In this document: piece by piece, positions 1 to 9,983 of the stretch
Position numbering within the stretch: the stretch's first letter is position 1
Layout of the letters: each line of letters begins with the position of its first letter
NCBI RefSeq assembly: GCF_038502225.1
Contig: NC_091292.1
Span: forward strand, 101,537,539 to 101,601,538
DNA length: 64,000 nt
From: Cherax quadricarinatus
Taxonomy: Eukaryota; Arthropoda; Malacostraca; Decapoda; Parastacidae
Direction of reading: 5' to 3'
Made by a program: the position numbers and the translations under genes
The notes under the pieces: generated by a model
The model's database searches: none
What the model was told of the DNA's origin: nothing
What the model saw: only the letters and a program-made list of their open reading frames with translations

Positions 1-714
1 CCCACAACACCTCACTAGAGATGCTGTCTCCCACAACACCTCACTAGAGATGCTGTCTCCCACAACACCTCATTAGAGATGCTGTCTCCCACTACACCTC
101 ACTAGAGATGCTGTCTCCCACAACACCTCACTAGAGATGCTGTCTCCCATAAACCTCACTAGAGATGCTGTCTCCCACTACACCTCACTAGCGATGCTGT
201 CTCCCACAACACCTCACTAGAGATGCTGTCTCCCACTACACCTCATTAGAGATGCTGTCTCCCATAAACCTCACTAGCGATGCTGTCTCCCACAACACCT
301 CACTAGAGATGCTGTCTCCCACTACACCTCATTAGAGATGCTGTCTCCCATAAACCTCACTAGCGATGCTGTCTCCCACAACACCTCACTAGAGATGCTG
401 TCTCCCACTACACCTCACTAGAGATGCTGTCTCCCACAACACCTCACTAGAGATGCTGTCTCCCACAACACCTCACTAGAGATGCTGTCTCCCACAACAC
501 CTCACTAGAGATGCTGTCTCCCACAACACCTCACTAGAGATGCTGTCTCCCACAACACCTCACTAGAGATGCTGTCTCCCACAACACCTCACTAGAGATG
601 CTGTCTCCCACTACACCTCACTAGAGATGCTATCTCCCACAACACCTCACTAGAGATGCTGTCTCCCACAACACCTCACTAGAGATGCTATCTCTCACAA
701 CACCTCACTAGAGA
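1..714. repeat. 29-bp minisatellite
   Basis: About 24-25 head-to-tail copies of a 29-bp unit containing CACTAGAGATGCTGTCTCCC. A 28-bp variant (CCCATAAACC in place of CCCACAACACC) and a CACTAGCGATG variant recur several times, so variant units have spread within the array. The array enters from the left edge of the window and decays near 714. Frequent TAG triplets leave no coding potential. Confidence 0.95.
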
Positions 715-993
715 ATCAACAGACTGGACAGCAGATAGGAGATAACAAAAGATACTTCTCTGGATGAAGGAAAACCTAAGAACAGGAGATCTGGGATAAC
801 ACAGCGCAGCACAGCACAACACAGATCAGAGAACAAGACAGCACAAAGCAGTATAACGGAACACAGGTCACAACACAGGAGGTCACAGTAAGGGACAAGA
901 ACTTTAATTTGGCACAGTGCCCGGCTGAGTGCCAGATACCAGCGGCTGGAACATCCCCAAACTTCATTCATGGAAAGCCAGCCCATCCCTAAC
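715..993. other. Unique spacer
   Basis: No gene seen. The stretch 795-850 is rich in CAGCACAACACAG-like words but is not a clean tandem array. Short open frames on the minus strand have cysteine/leucine-biased low-complexity translations and no recognisable domain. Confidence 0.5.
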
Positions 994-1013
994 TCTCTTT
1001 TGCTCTCTCTGAG

Positions 1014-1089
<76 letters not shown>

Positions 1090-1140
1090 CCTGAAGAATT
1101 TCGTCTATATCGTTATCTTCTGTCTTTTGCTCTCTCTGAG

Positions 1141-1234
<94 letters not shown>

Positions 1235-1268
1235 CCTGAAGAATTTCGTCTATATCGTTATCTTCTGC
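994..1268. repeat. Duplicated (GA)n cassette
   Basis: Two tandem copies of a cassette: a left flank with CTCTTTTGCTCTCTCTGAGG, a (GA)n tract (about 1014-1088 and 1143-1233), and a right flank beginning GGCCTGAAGAATTTCGTC. The flanks are identical while tract length differs. The microsatellite was therefore duplicated with its borders and then changed length independently. Confidence 0.9.
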
Positions 1269-1455
1269 CTAGACAGTGAAGGTAAAGGAAGTGACAGAAG
1301 ACTTCACCTCTCCCCTCACTTCCCCTCTTCTTTCCCCTTACTCCCCCTCCCCTCACTTCAGCCTCGTCGCCGCCATGGAAAACTTAAGATTTATATATAT
1401 ATTTTATTCATGAAAAAAAAAAACCACCAAATTTTGCTGAGGACAACTGTGAAAT
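1269..1455. other. Pyrimidine-rich spacer
   Basis: C/T-rich tract (CCCCTC runs) followed by an A/T-rich stretch. The ATG at 1375 sits in a perfect CGCCGCCATGG context but opens only a 12-codon frame, so I do not call a gene. Confidence 0.5.
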
Positions 1456-2284
1456 ATTAACGCAGGTGGTATTGTTAACGCAGGTGGTATTGTTAACGCA
1501 GGTGGTATTGTTAACGCAGGTGGTATTGTTAACGCAGGTGGTATTGTTAACGCAGGTGGTGTTGTTAACGCAGGTGGTGTTGTTAATGCAGGTGGTGTTG
1601 TTAACGCAGGTGGTATTGTTAACGCAGGTGGTATTGTTAACGCAGGTGGTGTTGTTAACGCAGGTGGTATTGTTAACGCAGGTGGTGTTGTTAACGCAGG
1701 TGGTATTGTTAACGCAGGTGGTATTGTTAACGCAGGTGGTATTGTTAACGCAGGTGGTATTGTTAACGCAGGTGGTATTGTTAACGCAGGTGGTATTGTT
1801 AACGCAGGTGGTATTGTTAACGCAGGTGGTGTTGTTAACGCAGGTGGTATTGTTAACGCAGGTGGTATTGTTAACGCAGGTGGTATTGTTAACGCAGGTG
1901 GTATTGTTAACGCAGGTGGTATTGTTAACGCAGGTGGTATTGTTAACGCAGGTGGTATTGCTAACGCAGGTGGTATTGTTAACGCAGGTGGTATTGTTAA
2001 CGCAGGTGGTATTGTTAACGCAGGTGGTATTGTTAACGCAGGTGGTATTGTTAACGCAGGTGGTATTGTTAACGCAGGTGGTATTGTTAACGCAGGTGGT
2101 GTTAACGCAGGTGGTATTGTTCACGCAGGTGGTATTGTTAACGCAGGTGGTATTGCTAACGCAGGTGGTATTGTTAACGCAAGTGGTATTGTTAACGCAG
2201 GTGGTATTGTTAACGCAGGTGGTATTGTTAACGCAGGTGGTATTGTTAACGCAGGTGGGATTGTTAACGCAGGTGGTGTTATAC
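1456..2284. repeat. 18-bp minisatellite
   Basis: About 46 copies of the 18-bp unit GTTAACGCAGGTGGTATT. Some units read GTGTT for GTATT, and one unit near 2100 lacks the leading TT block. Because 18 is a multiple of three and the unit lacks stops in some frames, both strands stay open (VVLLTQ repeats on plus, NNTTCV repeats on minus). I treat these as repeat artefacts. Every unit carries a CAGGTG E-box. Confidence 0.95.
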
Positions 2285-2334
2285 TTCGTTAGTTAGTGTT
2301 ATATCAATACTGGCGTCGTTCTGCCTTCAGAGAG

Positions 2335-2462
2335 GGGAGAGGGGGGGACGAGATGGGGAGGGGGAAGAAGAGGGATAGTGGGTAGGGGAGGGTGGAAAGA
2401 AAGGAGAAGGGGGTTAAGGAAGGGGTTAGTGGACGAGAATGACCATATCTTACTGATGAATG

Positions 2463-2505
<43 letters not shown>
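2335..2505. repeat. Purine-rich tract and (GA)n
   Basis: Degenerate G/A-rich sequence from 2335 to about 2420, then a clean (GA)n tract at 2464-2505 followed by GGCCAAGG. Confidence 0.9.
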
Positions 2506-2506
<1 letters not shown>

Positions 2507-3319
2507 CCAAGGATGGAATGTGCCTCTCTCACTCTCTCACGGTGTAAAATTCTCCCGCAAATTAATTCTCACTAATATTACTCTGCCGCAAAACTTCAAA
2601 TAGAGATGAGAATTTCCTCGAGAATTTTTGTTCAATTTGCCATCCTATAAGATGACCTGGAATTAATTTAAATACGACTTGGCAATAAGACGACTTGGAA
2701 TTAATAGCAAAATAGTTTGGAATTGTCATTATGACCCGGAATTAACACTAGGAATTTATAACATGACCTGGAACCAACAAAATGACCCAGAAATAATACA
2801 GCCCAGAATCAGTAACATTACTCGGAATTAGTAAAATTATGGAGAGTTTGTTCTAACTAGTGCGAGTAGTGCCACTAGTGAGTAGTGCCACTATTGAGAG
2901 TAATGCCACTACTGCGAGTAGTGACACTAGTGCGTGTGGTGCCACTAATGAGTGTGGTGCTGCCATCTAGTGTGTGTCATGGTCCACAAGGGGACCTTAT
3001 CCTTTAAGCACAAACCATCGTGCAACTACAACGATATTAATAAAATATTAACACATACAATACACTATAACAAACACTGACGAAAGTACAGGTGACTGTA
3101 CGTACATGGACTCAGGTACATGGGAAACTAGTTTTACAACTGGTGGCAGTGGTATCTAGTTCTGCTGTGATTGTGTATTCCTTAAGAAGATCAGAAACGG
3201 TCATGGTAGGATCTAGCCACAGCCTTGTGTCACTAGTCTGGAGTGGAAGACTTGCTAATGCTGGAGAGGGAGACGAGTATTCGTGTCCTCAACAATATTG
3301 ATAATATAATAAAATAAAG
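2506..3319. other. AT-rich spacer with decayed short repeats
   Basis: No gene seen. From about 2645 to 2845 a word close to GACCTGGAATTAATA recurs roughly eight times with heavy divergence. From about 2855 to 2985 a word close to GCGAGTAGTGCCACTAGT recurs about six times. Both look like old, decayed tandem repeats. An open frame at 3092-3301 shows no family resemblance. Confidence 0.5.
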
Positions 3320-3464
3320 ACAGGTTGATATGTAAGACCTATGCAACAGTGGTGTGTCTTTATTGAGACGTTTGGCCTACACAGTAGTCTTCAGTTAAAT
3401 ATAGAGGTAGCAGGTGTAGTGGTGAAATGAAGATGATGTAATCAGTCCATCATTGGAGAAATAG
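3320..3464 (-). mobile_element. Hairpin-family element, partial copy
   Basis: Contains GAGACGTTTGGCCTACACAG preceded by a TATGCAAC block and CTTTATT. This is the outer arm of the family seen complete at 13445-13866 and 53363-53637. The left edge (AAAGACAGGTTG) matches the family's 3' tail in reverse orientation. The second arm is missing, and the sequence runs straight into the integrase fragment. Confidence 0.7.
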
Positions 3465-3880
3465 TCAGGACTGGATGGAAATAGAAAGAGGAAGCAGTGC
3501 AGTTATCAATAGCAGAGGCATCAGGCTGGTCAGTGTCTCAGCACTGCTGTGAGTGCAGCTTCGGCATGACTGTTTTCCACAAACTATGTTGTAGATGTGT
3601 GCTGTCTTAGTTGTGATCTCCGCCGCCTTGCATCTTTGTCCAGGAAGGTGCTTAGTGACGCGGGGAGGACCCAGGAACTTGGCGTGAAGTTTAGCCATAC
3701 CTGCACCTTGGTCGTGGTTCTGCAGCAGAACCTCACAATCACTGAGATTGCTTGCCTTAGTGGTAGCGTCACGAGTCGCCGAAGCTTTCTCGAGGTTCTC
3801 GCAAATACGCTGAAATACTTGCCAAGTGTTTGACTGAGCTGAGATTGTCTGTGGCGGCGAGGCTGTGGTGGAGAAAGCAA
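3465..3880 (-). pseudogene. Gypsy-type integrase C-terminal fragment
   Basis: A minus-strand open frame (3465-3980) encodes a stretch typical of the end of Pol in Ty3/Gypsy LTR retrotransposons: an alpha-helical NLEKASATRDATTKAS region, then VLLQNHDQGAGMAKLHAKFLG, the core of the integrase GPY/F module (here GPP), then RVTKHLPGQR and KTAHIYNIV. This is family knowledge applied to a visible motif. No catalytic DDE core, protease, RT or LTR is seen nearby, so it is an isolated remnant. Its 5' side is continuous with a 15-bp repeat that adds PEIAV repeats to the frame. The residues after the YNIV word look non-homologous. The identification is moderately sure. Confidence 0.6.
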
Positions 3881-3883
3881 TTT

Positions 3884-4012
3884 CAGGTACAGCAATCTCA
3901 GGTACAGCAATCTCAGGTACAGCAATCTCAGGCACAGCAATCTCAGGTACAGCAATCTCAGGTACAGCAATCTCAGGCACAGCAATCTCAGGTACAGCAA
4001 TCTCCGGTGCTA
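3884..4012. repeat. 15-bp minisatellite
   Basis: About nine copies of GGTACAGCAATCTCA with occasional GGCACAGC. The array is in frame with the integrase fragment on the minus strand (PEIAV repeats). Confidence 0.9.
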
Positions 4013-4761
4013 CAGCCTGCTACAACCAACACCATCGCTCACAACACACTCAGCCATTTTCACGATCTGACAAACACCTGCCAAACACACACAAGATCAG
4101 TCATCACATCTCTAATACATATCCTAATACCACACACGTGTCTTACTGCTATTTCTTCTACCACTAGACCTGTCATAGGCCTAGCTAGCAGCCGCTACAT
4201 CACACTGGCTAGTATGGTTCTCAGCACACTGCTACAGAGGTCCACGACCCAATATGCTGAACACGATTCCCATTTCCTTGAGAATACATATATGCAAAAC
4301 AGGTCTGGGGGGATGGGGAAGAGAGATGCAGAGGAGAGGGGAGATACAGGGAGAGGGCAGAGATATGGGGGGAAACGGCGGAATTGTGGGAGAAATAGTA
4401 GAGGGGAGAGAAAGGAAGGGGGAGAGAAAGGGGAAGAGGATCCCTGCCATTAAACCTTTTCTCTGGTATCATTACTAAGCGCTAAACCCACAAGAATCAT
4501 ACAGCACTACATTAAAGCCCTTATTAGTATGGCTTCTTGATCTCTTTCTTCCTCCCCTTTTTCCTCTAAATTTTCCCCTCTTATTTTCCCCGTTATCCCT
4601 AAGTCACTTTATTTCCGTATTACTGCTTTCACTTTCATTCTCTCTTACCCTATTATTTTCCTATTAGTCATTATTTCCCCTATTACCACTTTCTCTCCTT
4701 CCTGTGCTATTTCTCCGTCACTGCTGATGTTAGTTCCGCAGTCACAGTTCAGGTATGATCC
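4013..4761. other. Spacer with purine then pyrimidine tracts
   Basis: No gene seen. 4300-4445 is G/A-rich and 4520-4720 is C/T-rich. Open frames over the biased tracts have low-complexity translations. Confidence 0.5.
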
Positions 4762-4968
4762 TCTTAGAGCTGTGGTGGAGGTCAGTCAGCTGGGGGAGGA
4801 GGTTAGCTGTGGTGGAGGGTCAGTCAGCTATTGTAGGGGTTAATCAGTTGTGGTGGAGGGTCAGTTGTGGTGGAGGATCAGTTGTGGTGGAGGGTCAGTT
4901 GTGGTGGAGGGTCAGTTGTGGTGGAGGGTCAGTTGTGGTGGAGGGTCAGTTGTGGTGGAGGGTCAGCC
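4762..4968. repeat. 17-bp minisatellite
   Basis: About eight clean copies of GTGGTGGAGGGTCAGTT from about 4848 to 4966, with decayed copies from 4762. Confidence 0.85.
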
Positions 4969-5196
4969 AGCTACAGTAAGGTGGGTTAGCAAGCTTGTTG
5001 CCACAGTACCAACCTACTCCAACAAACTGTTGTACACTTGATATAATATATCAGCTTATGGTTAGGTTGAACCTGAAAACATCTGGTGGTACCTGGAAGT
5101 ACCTGGAAAATACATCGAGGACCTGTAGGTCCACAGAAGGTTCATCTGTCGAGAACTATCTACTTCTGCCAAGATTAAGAGCTATCATGATGATTT

Positions 5197-5512
5197 AGAC
5201 ATGTGTGCAAGAGTTGGGTATCTTTATTGTTGAAACGTTTCGCCTACACAGCAGGCTTCTTCAGTCAAATACAGAGACAGTAGGCGTAGTAGTGAAATGA
5301 AGATGTAGTCAGTCCATCCGGCCACCTTAAATACTATTTCTCCAAGGCTGAGGGACGGATTACTTCTTGATTTCACTACTGCACCTGCTGCCTCTGACTG
5401 AAGAAGTCTACTGTGTAGGCGAAACGTTTTAACGATAAAGATACATAACTACTGTACTTATGTCTTAATCATCAGCTTGTCAGCATTTTATACCATTGTC
5501 AACAAGGACTAT
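5197..5512 (+). mobile_element. Hairpin-family element, complete but diverged
   Basis: The left arm has GAAACGTTTCGCCTACACAG at about 5253 and the right arm has its complement CTGTGTAGGCGAAACGTTTT near 5410. The arms pair over about 110 bp with roughly 80% identity. The distal tail CTTGTCAGCATTTTATACC follows the right arm, matching the tail position of the other copies. Left flank CTATCATGATGATTT and right flank CTATCATATATTAT may be a decayed target duplication. Confidence 0.75.
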
Positions 5513-6294
5513 CATATATTATGTAAGAGTCAAAGTCAGGGAGAAAAAAAAACGGAAGCTTTGTATAACGTAGCCAAGATAAAAATAATAAATAACGCGC
5601 CACTTTTACCCAGGTAAACACAGGCTACAGCACAACACTCTCAGGAAGCAGCTTGGAGGTACAACAGTGGCTTGTACAAGCGTGTACGTATTTTGGTTGT
5701 TCGGGGGGAGGGGGGAGGGGACTGTGAACACCAACACGACGAACATGCCACCTTGTGTGATCTGAAAGTGACTGACTCTGCACCTCCGCTGACCTCGACC
5801 TCCAACAGTGGTAAACCACACAAACATGAACACTAGCAACTGGAATTGCTCCAGTGGAGACGCATCTTTGCGACTGTAGCGAACACGTACGTAAATGCTG
5901 CAATTTACATACACTTACACACAAAACCACCTAGTCATTGCAGCAGACAAATGTAGTCACTGCAGCAGGAATACAGAAAGGCAACTTTCATGAATTTTTA
6001 AGGCTCCTTCAGGAAAATACAACAACCAGACGTGGCCCCAATATTATACCTTCAGCAGTCTTCAGATCAGCCTGCCCCCACTCTCCGCGCTAAACCAGTA
6101 TGGATCATTCAACGCGAGAAGTTGTGGAGCTTCGATCCACTCTCTGCCAATAGCTGGTCAGAGGCCGGGTAAGCATGACATGCGTCACTAGGCTAGACAC
6201 AACTTGAGTGGCAAAGACTGGGCTAACTAGCTGTGTTTACCACAGAGATGACCCGGGTGTGATATGCTTACGACATACACGATACTCACTGCTA
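5513..6294. other. Unique spacer
   Basis: No gene, RNA or array recognised. A short poly-G tract lies at 5702-5720. Overlapping open frames of about 100 aa on the minus strand (5606-5930) show no recognisable domain. Confidence 0.5.
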
Positions 6295-6552
6295 ATACTA
6301 CCACCACCACCACCACCGTTGCTGTTGCTGCTGCCAACACTGTTTCTACCACCACTGCTACTATAACCCCTGCTGCTAACACCATTACTACTATCCCTTG
6401 TACTATTATTACTGCTGCTACCACCACTGTTGTATCACTGCTGCTGCTATCACTACTACTACCCTTATTAGTACTACCAATGCTATTACCACCATTGCTA
6501 TCACTACCACTACTACTACCACCACCACCACTGCTATTACCACCCCAGCAAT
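6295..6552. repeat. Imperfect (ACC/ACT)n trinucleotide tract
   Basis: Threonine-type codon repeats ACC, ACT and GCT dominate on plus, with CACCACCACC runs. All frames are partly open. This is low-complexity DNA rather than a gene. Confidence 0.85.
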
Positions 6553-6621
6553 TATTGACTCTGGAGAAGGTCAGGACGCGTCACAGTGACGTATTTTTAT
6601 GTATGTTAAATGTCTTCACTT

Positions 6622-7147
6622 GGACGACCACTTCCCTCCACGACGCCACTCTGCACGACGCCACCCTCCACGACGCCACTCTCCACGACGCCACCCTCCA
6701 CGACACCACCCTCCACGACGCCACCCTCCACGACGCCAACCTCCACGACGCCACTCTCCACGACGCCACCCTCCACGACGCCACCCTCCACGACGCCACC
6801 CTCCACGACGCCACTCTCCACGACGCCACTCTCCACGACACCACCCTCCACGACGCCACCCTCCACTACACCACCCTCCACGACGCCACCCTCCACGACG
6901 CCACCCTCCACGACGCCACCCTCCACGACGCCACCCTCCACGACGCCACACTCCACGACACCACCTTCCACGACACCACCCTCCACGACGCCACCCTCCA
7001 CGACACCACCCTCCACGACGCCACCCTCCACGACACCACCCTCCACGACACCACCTTCCACGACACCACCCTCCACGACGCCACCCTCCACGACACCACC
7101 CTCCACGACGCCACCCTCCACGACGCCACCCTCCACAACGCCACAAT
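6622..7147. repeat. 15-bp minisatellite
   Basis: About 35 copies of CACGACGCCACCCTC with CACGACACC and ACTCTC variants. The 15-bp period and lack of stops keep four or more frames open on both strands, including runs of PPSTT and HDATL. I do not consider them proteins. Confidence 0.95.
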
Positions 7148-7335
7148 ACCGTGACTGGAACAATACACACTGGAGAGAGAAGCTTACAACAACGTTTCGC
7201 CCCTACTTAAACCATTCACAAGGCACACTTACACACGAAGGTATCCCTCCCTCTCCTGTGCACACTCCCCCACCTTCGTGAGTCAGTGCAACTTGTAAAT
7301 AGTCTAAGTAGGGAAGAAACGTCGTCCTATGCACC

Positions 7336-7373
<38 letters not shown>

Positions 7374-7400
7374 TACGTGCAAGTTATTTGTGTATCAACA
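7147..7400 (+). mobile_element. Second hairpin family, copy 1
   Basis: The left arm has CCGTGACTGGAACAATACAC and GAGAGAAGCTTACAACAACG. The right arm (7293-7400) has AAGTAGGGAAGAAACGTCGT, followed by a (CT)n tract (7337-7371) and GCAAGTTATTTGTGTATC. The arms are imperfect complements across ACGACGTTTC and TCCCTACTTAGAC. The same words recur at 18022-18163, so this is an interspersed family distinct from the GCCTACACAG family, although both carry a GAAACGT core. Confidence 0.6.
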
Positions 7401-7611
7401 AGTTTGTAATAAAAGAGACGACATCAATTAGTTATAATCCAGTAGCTGACATGTCATTAAAGTTCAGAGGTCGAGAGGTCAGAGGTCAACCCAGGTAATA
7501 AAAGTTTGAGGTCACTAAATGTTAGAAATAAGGTCAGGTGGCAATTTAAGGTCGAGGTTATTGCACTTAAAAGGTATCAGGAAAATGCCAGGAAAAGACT
7601 GATGCAACTGG
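7401..7611. other. Spacer rich in AGGTCA half-sites
   Basis: Holds a perfect AGGTCAGAGGTCA (DR1) at 7476-7488 and further AGGTCA or near words near 7511, 7534 and 7551. No coding potential recognised. Confidence 0.5.
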
Positions 7612-8066
7612 GAGTACATACTAGTGCATGGGAGTACATACTAGTACATGGGAGTACATACTAGTGCATGGGAGTACATACTAGTACATGGGAGTACATA
7701 CTAGTACATGGGAGTACATAATAGTACATGGGAGTACATACTAGTACATGGGAGTACATACTAGTACATGGGAGTACATACTAGTACATGGGAGTACATA
7801 CTAGTACATGGGAGTACATACTAGTACATGGGAGTACATACTAGTACATGGGAGTACATACTAGTACATGGGAGTACATACTAGTACATGGGAGTACATA
7901 CTAGTACATAGGAGTACATACTTGTACATGGGAGTACATACTAGTACATGGGAGTACATACTAGTACATAGGAGTACATACTAGTACATGGGAGTACATA
8001 CTAGTACATGGGAGTACATACTAGTACATGGGAGTACATACTAGTACATGGGAGTACATACTAGTA
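7612..8066. repeat. 20-bp minisatellite, left part
   Basis: About 23 copies of CATGGGAGTACATACTAGTA. The array continues at 8362-8460 and is interrupted by a SINE. Confidence 0.95.
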
Positions 8067-8361
8067 AGATAAGATAAGATTTCGTTCGGATTTTTAACCC
8101 CGGAGGGTTAGCCACCCAGGATAACCCAAGAAAGTCAGTGCGTCATCGAGGACTGTCTAACTTATTTCCATTGGGGTCCTTAATCTTGTCCCCCAGGATG
8201 CGACCCACACCAGTCGACTAACACCCAGGTACCTATTTGCTGCTAGGTGAACAGGACAACAGGTGTAAGGAAACGTGTCGAAATGTTTCCACCCGCCGGG
8301 AATCGAACCCGGGCCCTCCGTGTGTGAAGCGGGAGCTTTAGCCACCAGGCCACCGGGCCAC
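8067..8361 (-). mobile_element. tRNA-derived SINE, complete
   Basis: Read on minus, the element opens with a tRNA-like head: box A TGGCTAAAGCTCCC (complement of 8329-8342) and box B GGTTCGATTCC (complement of 8299-8309), the internal RNA polymerase III promoter. A body follows with GTACCTGGGTGTTAGTCGAC, found also at 47055-47345, and a 3' tail of ATCTT repeats at 8067-8081. It is non-coding and relies on LINE enzymes for mobility (family knowledge). It sits inside the 20-bp array, so it is younger than at least part of that array. Confidence 0.92.
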
Positions 8362-8460
8362 CATACATGGGAGTACATGGGAGTACATACTAGTACATGG
8401 GAGTACATACTGGTACATGGGAGTACATACTAGTACATGGGAGTACATACTAGTACATGG
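8362..8460. repeat. 20-bp minisatellite, right part
   Basis: Continuation of the 7612-8066 array beyond the SINE, about five units with CATGGGAGTACATACTAGTA. Confidence 0.9.
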
Positions 8461-8689
8461 CAGAACTAAACAGCACAGGACTTTTTGGTCCATACGGAGG
8501 CTGTGTGCAGGAGAACTATCATCTACTATCTCTCCGGAGAACTATGATAAAATGGTCGAGACGAGGATTGTCAAGCGAAAGGTTCTTCCCCCACCCTCCA
8601 GTCCATCCTGCCACTGCAGGAACGACACAGCGGAAGAATCCCCCTGAACAGCAGTGGAAAGACTGCAAATCAGAGTCCAGCAGCAGGTC

Positions 8690-8865
8690 AGACCAGAGAG
8701 TAGCAGCAGGTCAGACCAGAGGGCACCAGGAGGTCAGACCAGAGAGCACCAGGAGGTCAGACCAGAGGGCACCAGGAGGTCAGACCAGAGGGCACCAGGA
8801 GGTCAGACCAGAGGGCACCAGGAGGTCAGACCAGAGGGCACCAGGAGGTCAGAACACAAAATGAC
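8690..8865. repeat. 23-bp minisatellite
   Basis: Seven to eight copies of a 23-bp unit with GAGGTCAGACCAGAGGGCAC. Each unit holds one AGGTCA half-site. Confidence 0.9.
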
Positions 8866-8923
8866 TCAGACGAGGTCAACATGACAGAATTCTGTAACGT
8901 AACTCCCGTCTAGTGTCCGGTGA

Positions 8924-8948
8924 AGGTCAAAGGTCACCGGGAAGGTCA
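8924..8948 (+). promoter_or_regulatory. Candidate DR1 nuclear-receptor site
   Basis: AGGTCAAAGGTCA at 8924-8936 is an exact direct repeat of the AGGTCA half-site with one spacer base, the form bound by HNF4 and RXR/USP-type receptors. A third AGGTCA follows at 8943-8948. The match is visible; function is not shown, and no gene is recognised nearby. Confidence 0.35.
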
Positions 8949-8998
8949 AGTCATCGTGGGAACAAAGGCATTTGTTATTGTGATTTCTCTGTAAACGA

Positions 8999-9002
8999 AT
9001 GA

Positions 9003-9096
<94 letters not shown>

Positions 9097-9460
9097 GAAA
9101 AGTAGAAAAATAATAGAAAGGAGAAGGAAGAAGGAGGAGAAAGCAAAAGAAAATAGAGAAAAGAGTATTAGAGAGATTGGAAGAGGAGACGAAAAATGAG
9201 GAATGAGAGGGAAGAGACGCTATGACGAAAGGAAAGAGGAAGTGAAGAAGGAAGAGAAATTGAGGCAACTGAAGAGACCTAAAGAAACTAAGAGAAGAGA
9301 CGAAAGGAGTAAAAAGAGAGGAGTAGAAACTGAAGTAATGAGATAAAATAAGAGGGAAGGAAGAAACTGAGGAAAAAAAAGTACAGAATAAAGAGGACCT
9401 GAGACCAGAGGAAGTGAGAAAAGTGAAAGTAACTGAAAATTGACGAGGTGAGAAAGAATA
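8999..9460. repeat. (GA)n tract and purine-rich flank
   Basis: A clean (GA)n tract runs from about 9008 to 9094. Degenerate A/G-rich sequence follows to about 9460, with only scattered pyrimidines. Confidence 0.9.
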
Positions 9461-9491
9461 GCGTGTTGCTGCTCCTCAGAATGTTAACTGT

Positions 9492-9523
9492 CACCTCTGC
9501 AACACAATTGTGTTGCAGAGGTG
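9492..9523. repeat. Perfect 32-bp palindrome
   Basis: CACCTCTGCAACACAA is followed directly by its exact reverse complement with no loop. A third, direct copy of the left arm (CACCTCTGCAACACAATTGT) follows at 9535-9554. Confidence 0.9.
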
Positions 9524-9555
9524 TGACCTGCTCACACCTCTGCAACACAATTGTC

Positions 9556-9782
9556 CTCAAATATTTAAGTTATACCATGAATTAATATCCTAGACTTCAC
9601 CTTACGAAAGAAGACAAAGCAAATGCGATGATAGTAATTATCGACAAGGTAGATTATAGGGGGAAAGTAAACATGATACTAGGAGACAGGGTAACTCAGG
9701 CGCCTCTTAAAGACATACCAGTTGATCTCCATCAACTGGTGTGTCAAGCGGAGCTGGTAGACTAATCTAGAGGTTTACATAC
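9556..9782. other. Unique spacer with a small hairpin
   Basis: No gene seen. 9717-9740 reads ACCAGTTGAT, four bases, ATCAACTGGT, a perfect 10-bp stem. Confidence 0.6.
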
Positions 9783-9832
9783 ATGGAGACATGGAGTTTA
9801 CATGGAGAGAGTTCCGGGGGTCAACGCCCCGC
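9783..9832 (+). mobile_element. LINE 3'-end scrap
   Basis: GGAGAGAGTTCCGGGGGTCA matches the 3' end also seen at 17330-17370 and, reversed, at 37355-37405. Only about 50 bp remain, abutting the 3' end of the CR1-type LINE. Confidence 0.6.
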
Positions 9833-9833
9833 G

Positions 9834-9983
9834 TAACATAAGAACATAAGAAAGGAGGAACACTGGAGCAGGCCTGTTGGCCCATACTAGGCAGGTCCTT
9901 TACAATTTATACCACTAACAAACATTTGACCTACCCAATTTTCAATGCTACCCAAGAAATAAGCTCTGATGTGCAAGTCCCAC
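9834..9983 (-). other. 3' UTR of the CR1-type LINE
   Basis: Runs from the ORF2 stop to the TTATGTTC tail and contains GGCCTGTTGGCCCATACTAG in plus orientation at about 9873-9892, a word I recall as common in decapod CR1 tails. This region is expected to be the RT recognition site in target-primed reverse transcription. Confidence 0.7.

Noticed and set aside
1..714. CRISPR-like array
   Set aside because: Units are contiguous tandem repeats with no spacers of differing sequence, and the sequence is eukaryotic.
1370..1413. Perfect Kozak-type start CGCCGCCATGG
   Set aside because: Opens only 12 codons before TGA and is followed by AT-rich DNA and an array.
1456..2284. Snail/ZEB E-box (CAGGTG) platform
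   Set aside because: The hexamer is short and present only because the repeat unit contains it; there is no nearby gene or partner motif.
1408..2296. NNTTCV and VVLLTQ repeat proteins
   Set aside because: 18-bp minisatellite read on both strands; no start context, signal or unique flanking domain supports a gene.
6599..7281. Mucin-like PPSTT repeat protein
   Set aside because: 15-bp array open in at least five frames; no signal peptide or stable flanking domain.
8280..8361. tRNA gene
   Set aside because: Box A and box B are present, but the head is fused to a conserved SINE body and ATCTT tail; a canonical tRNA fold was not evident.
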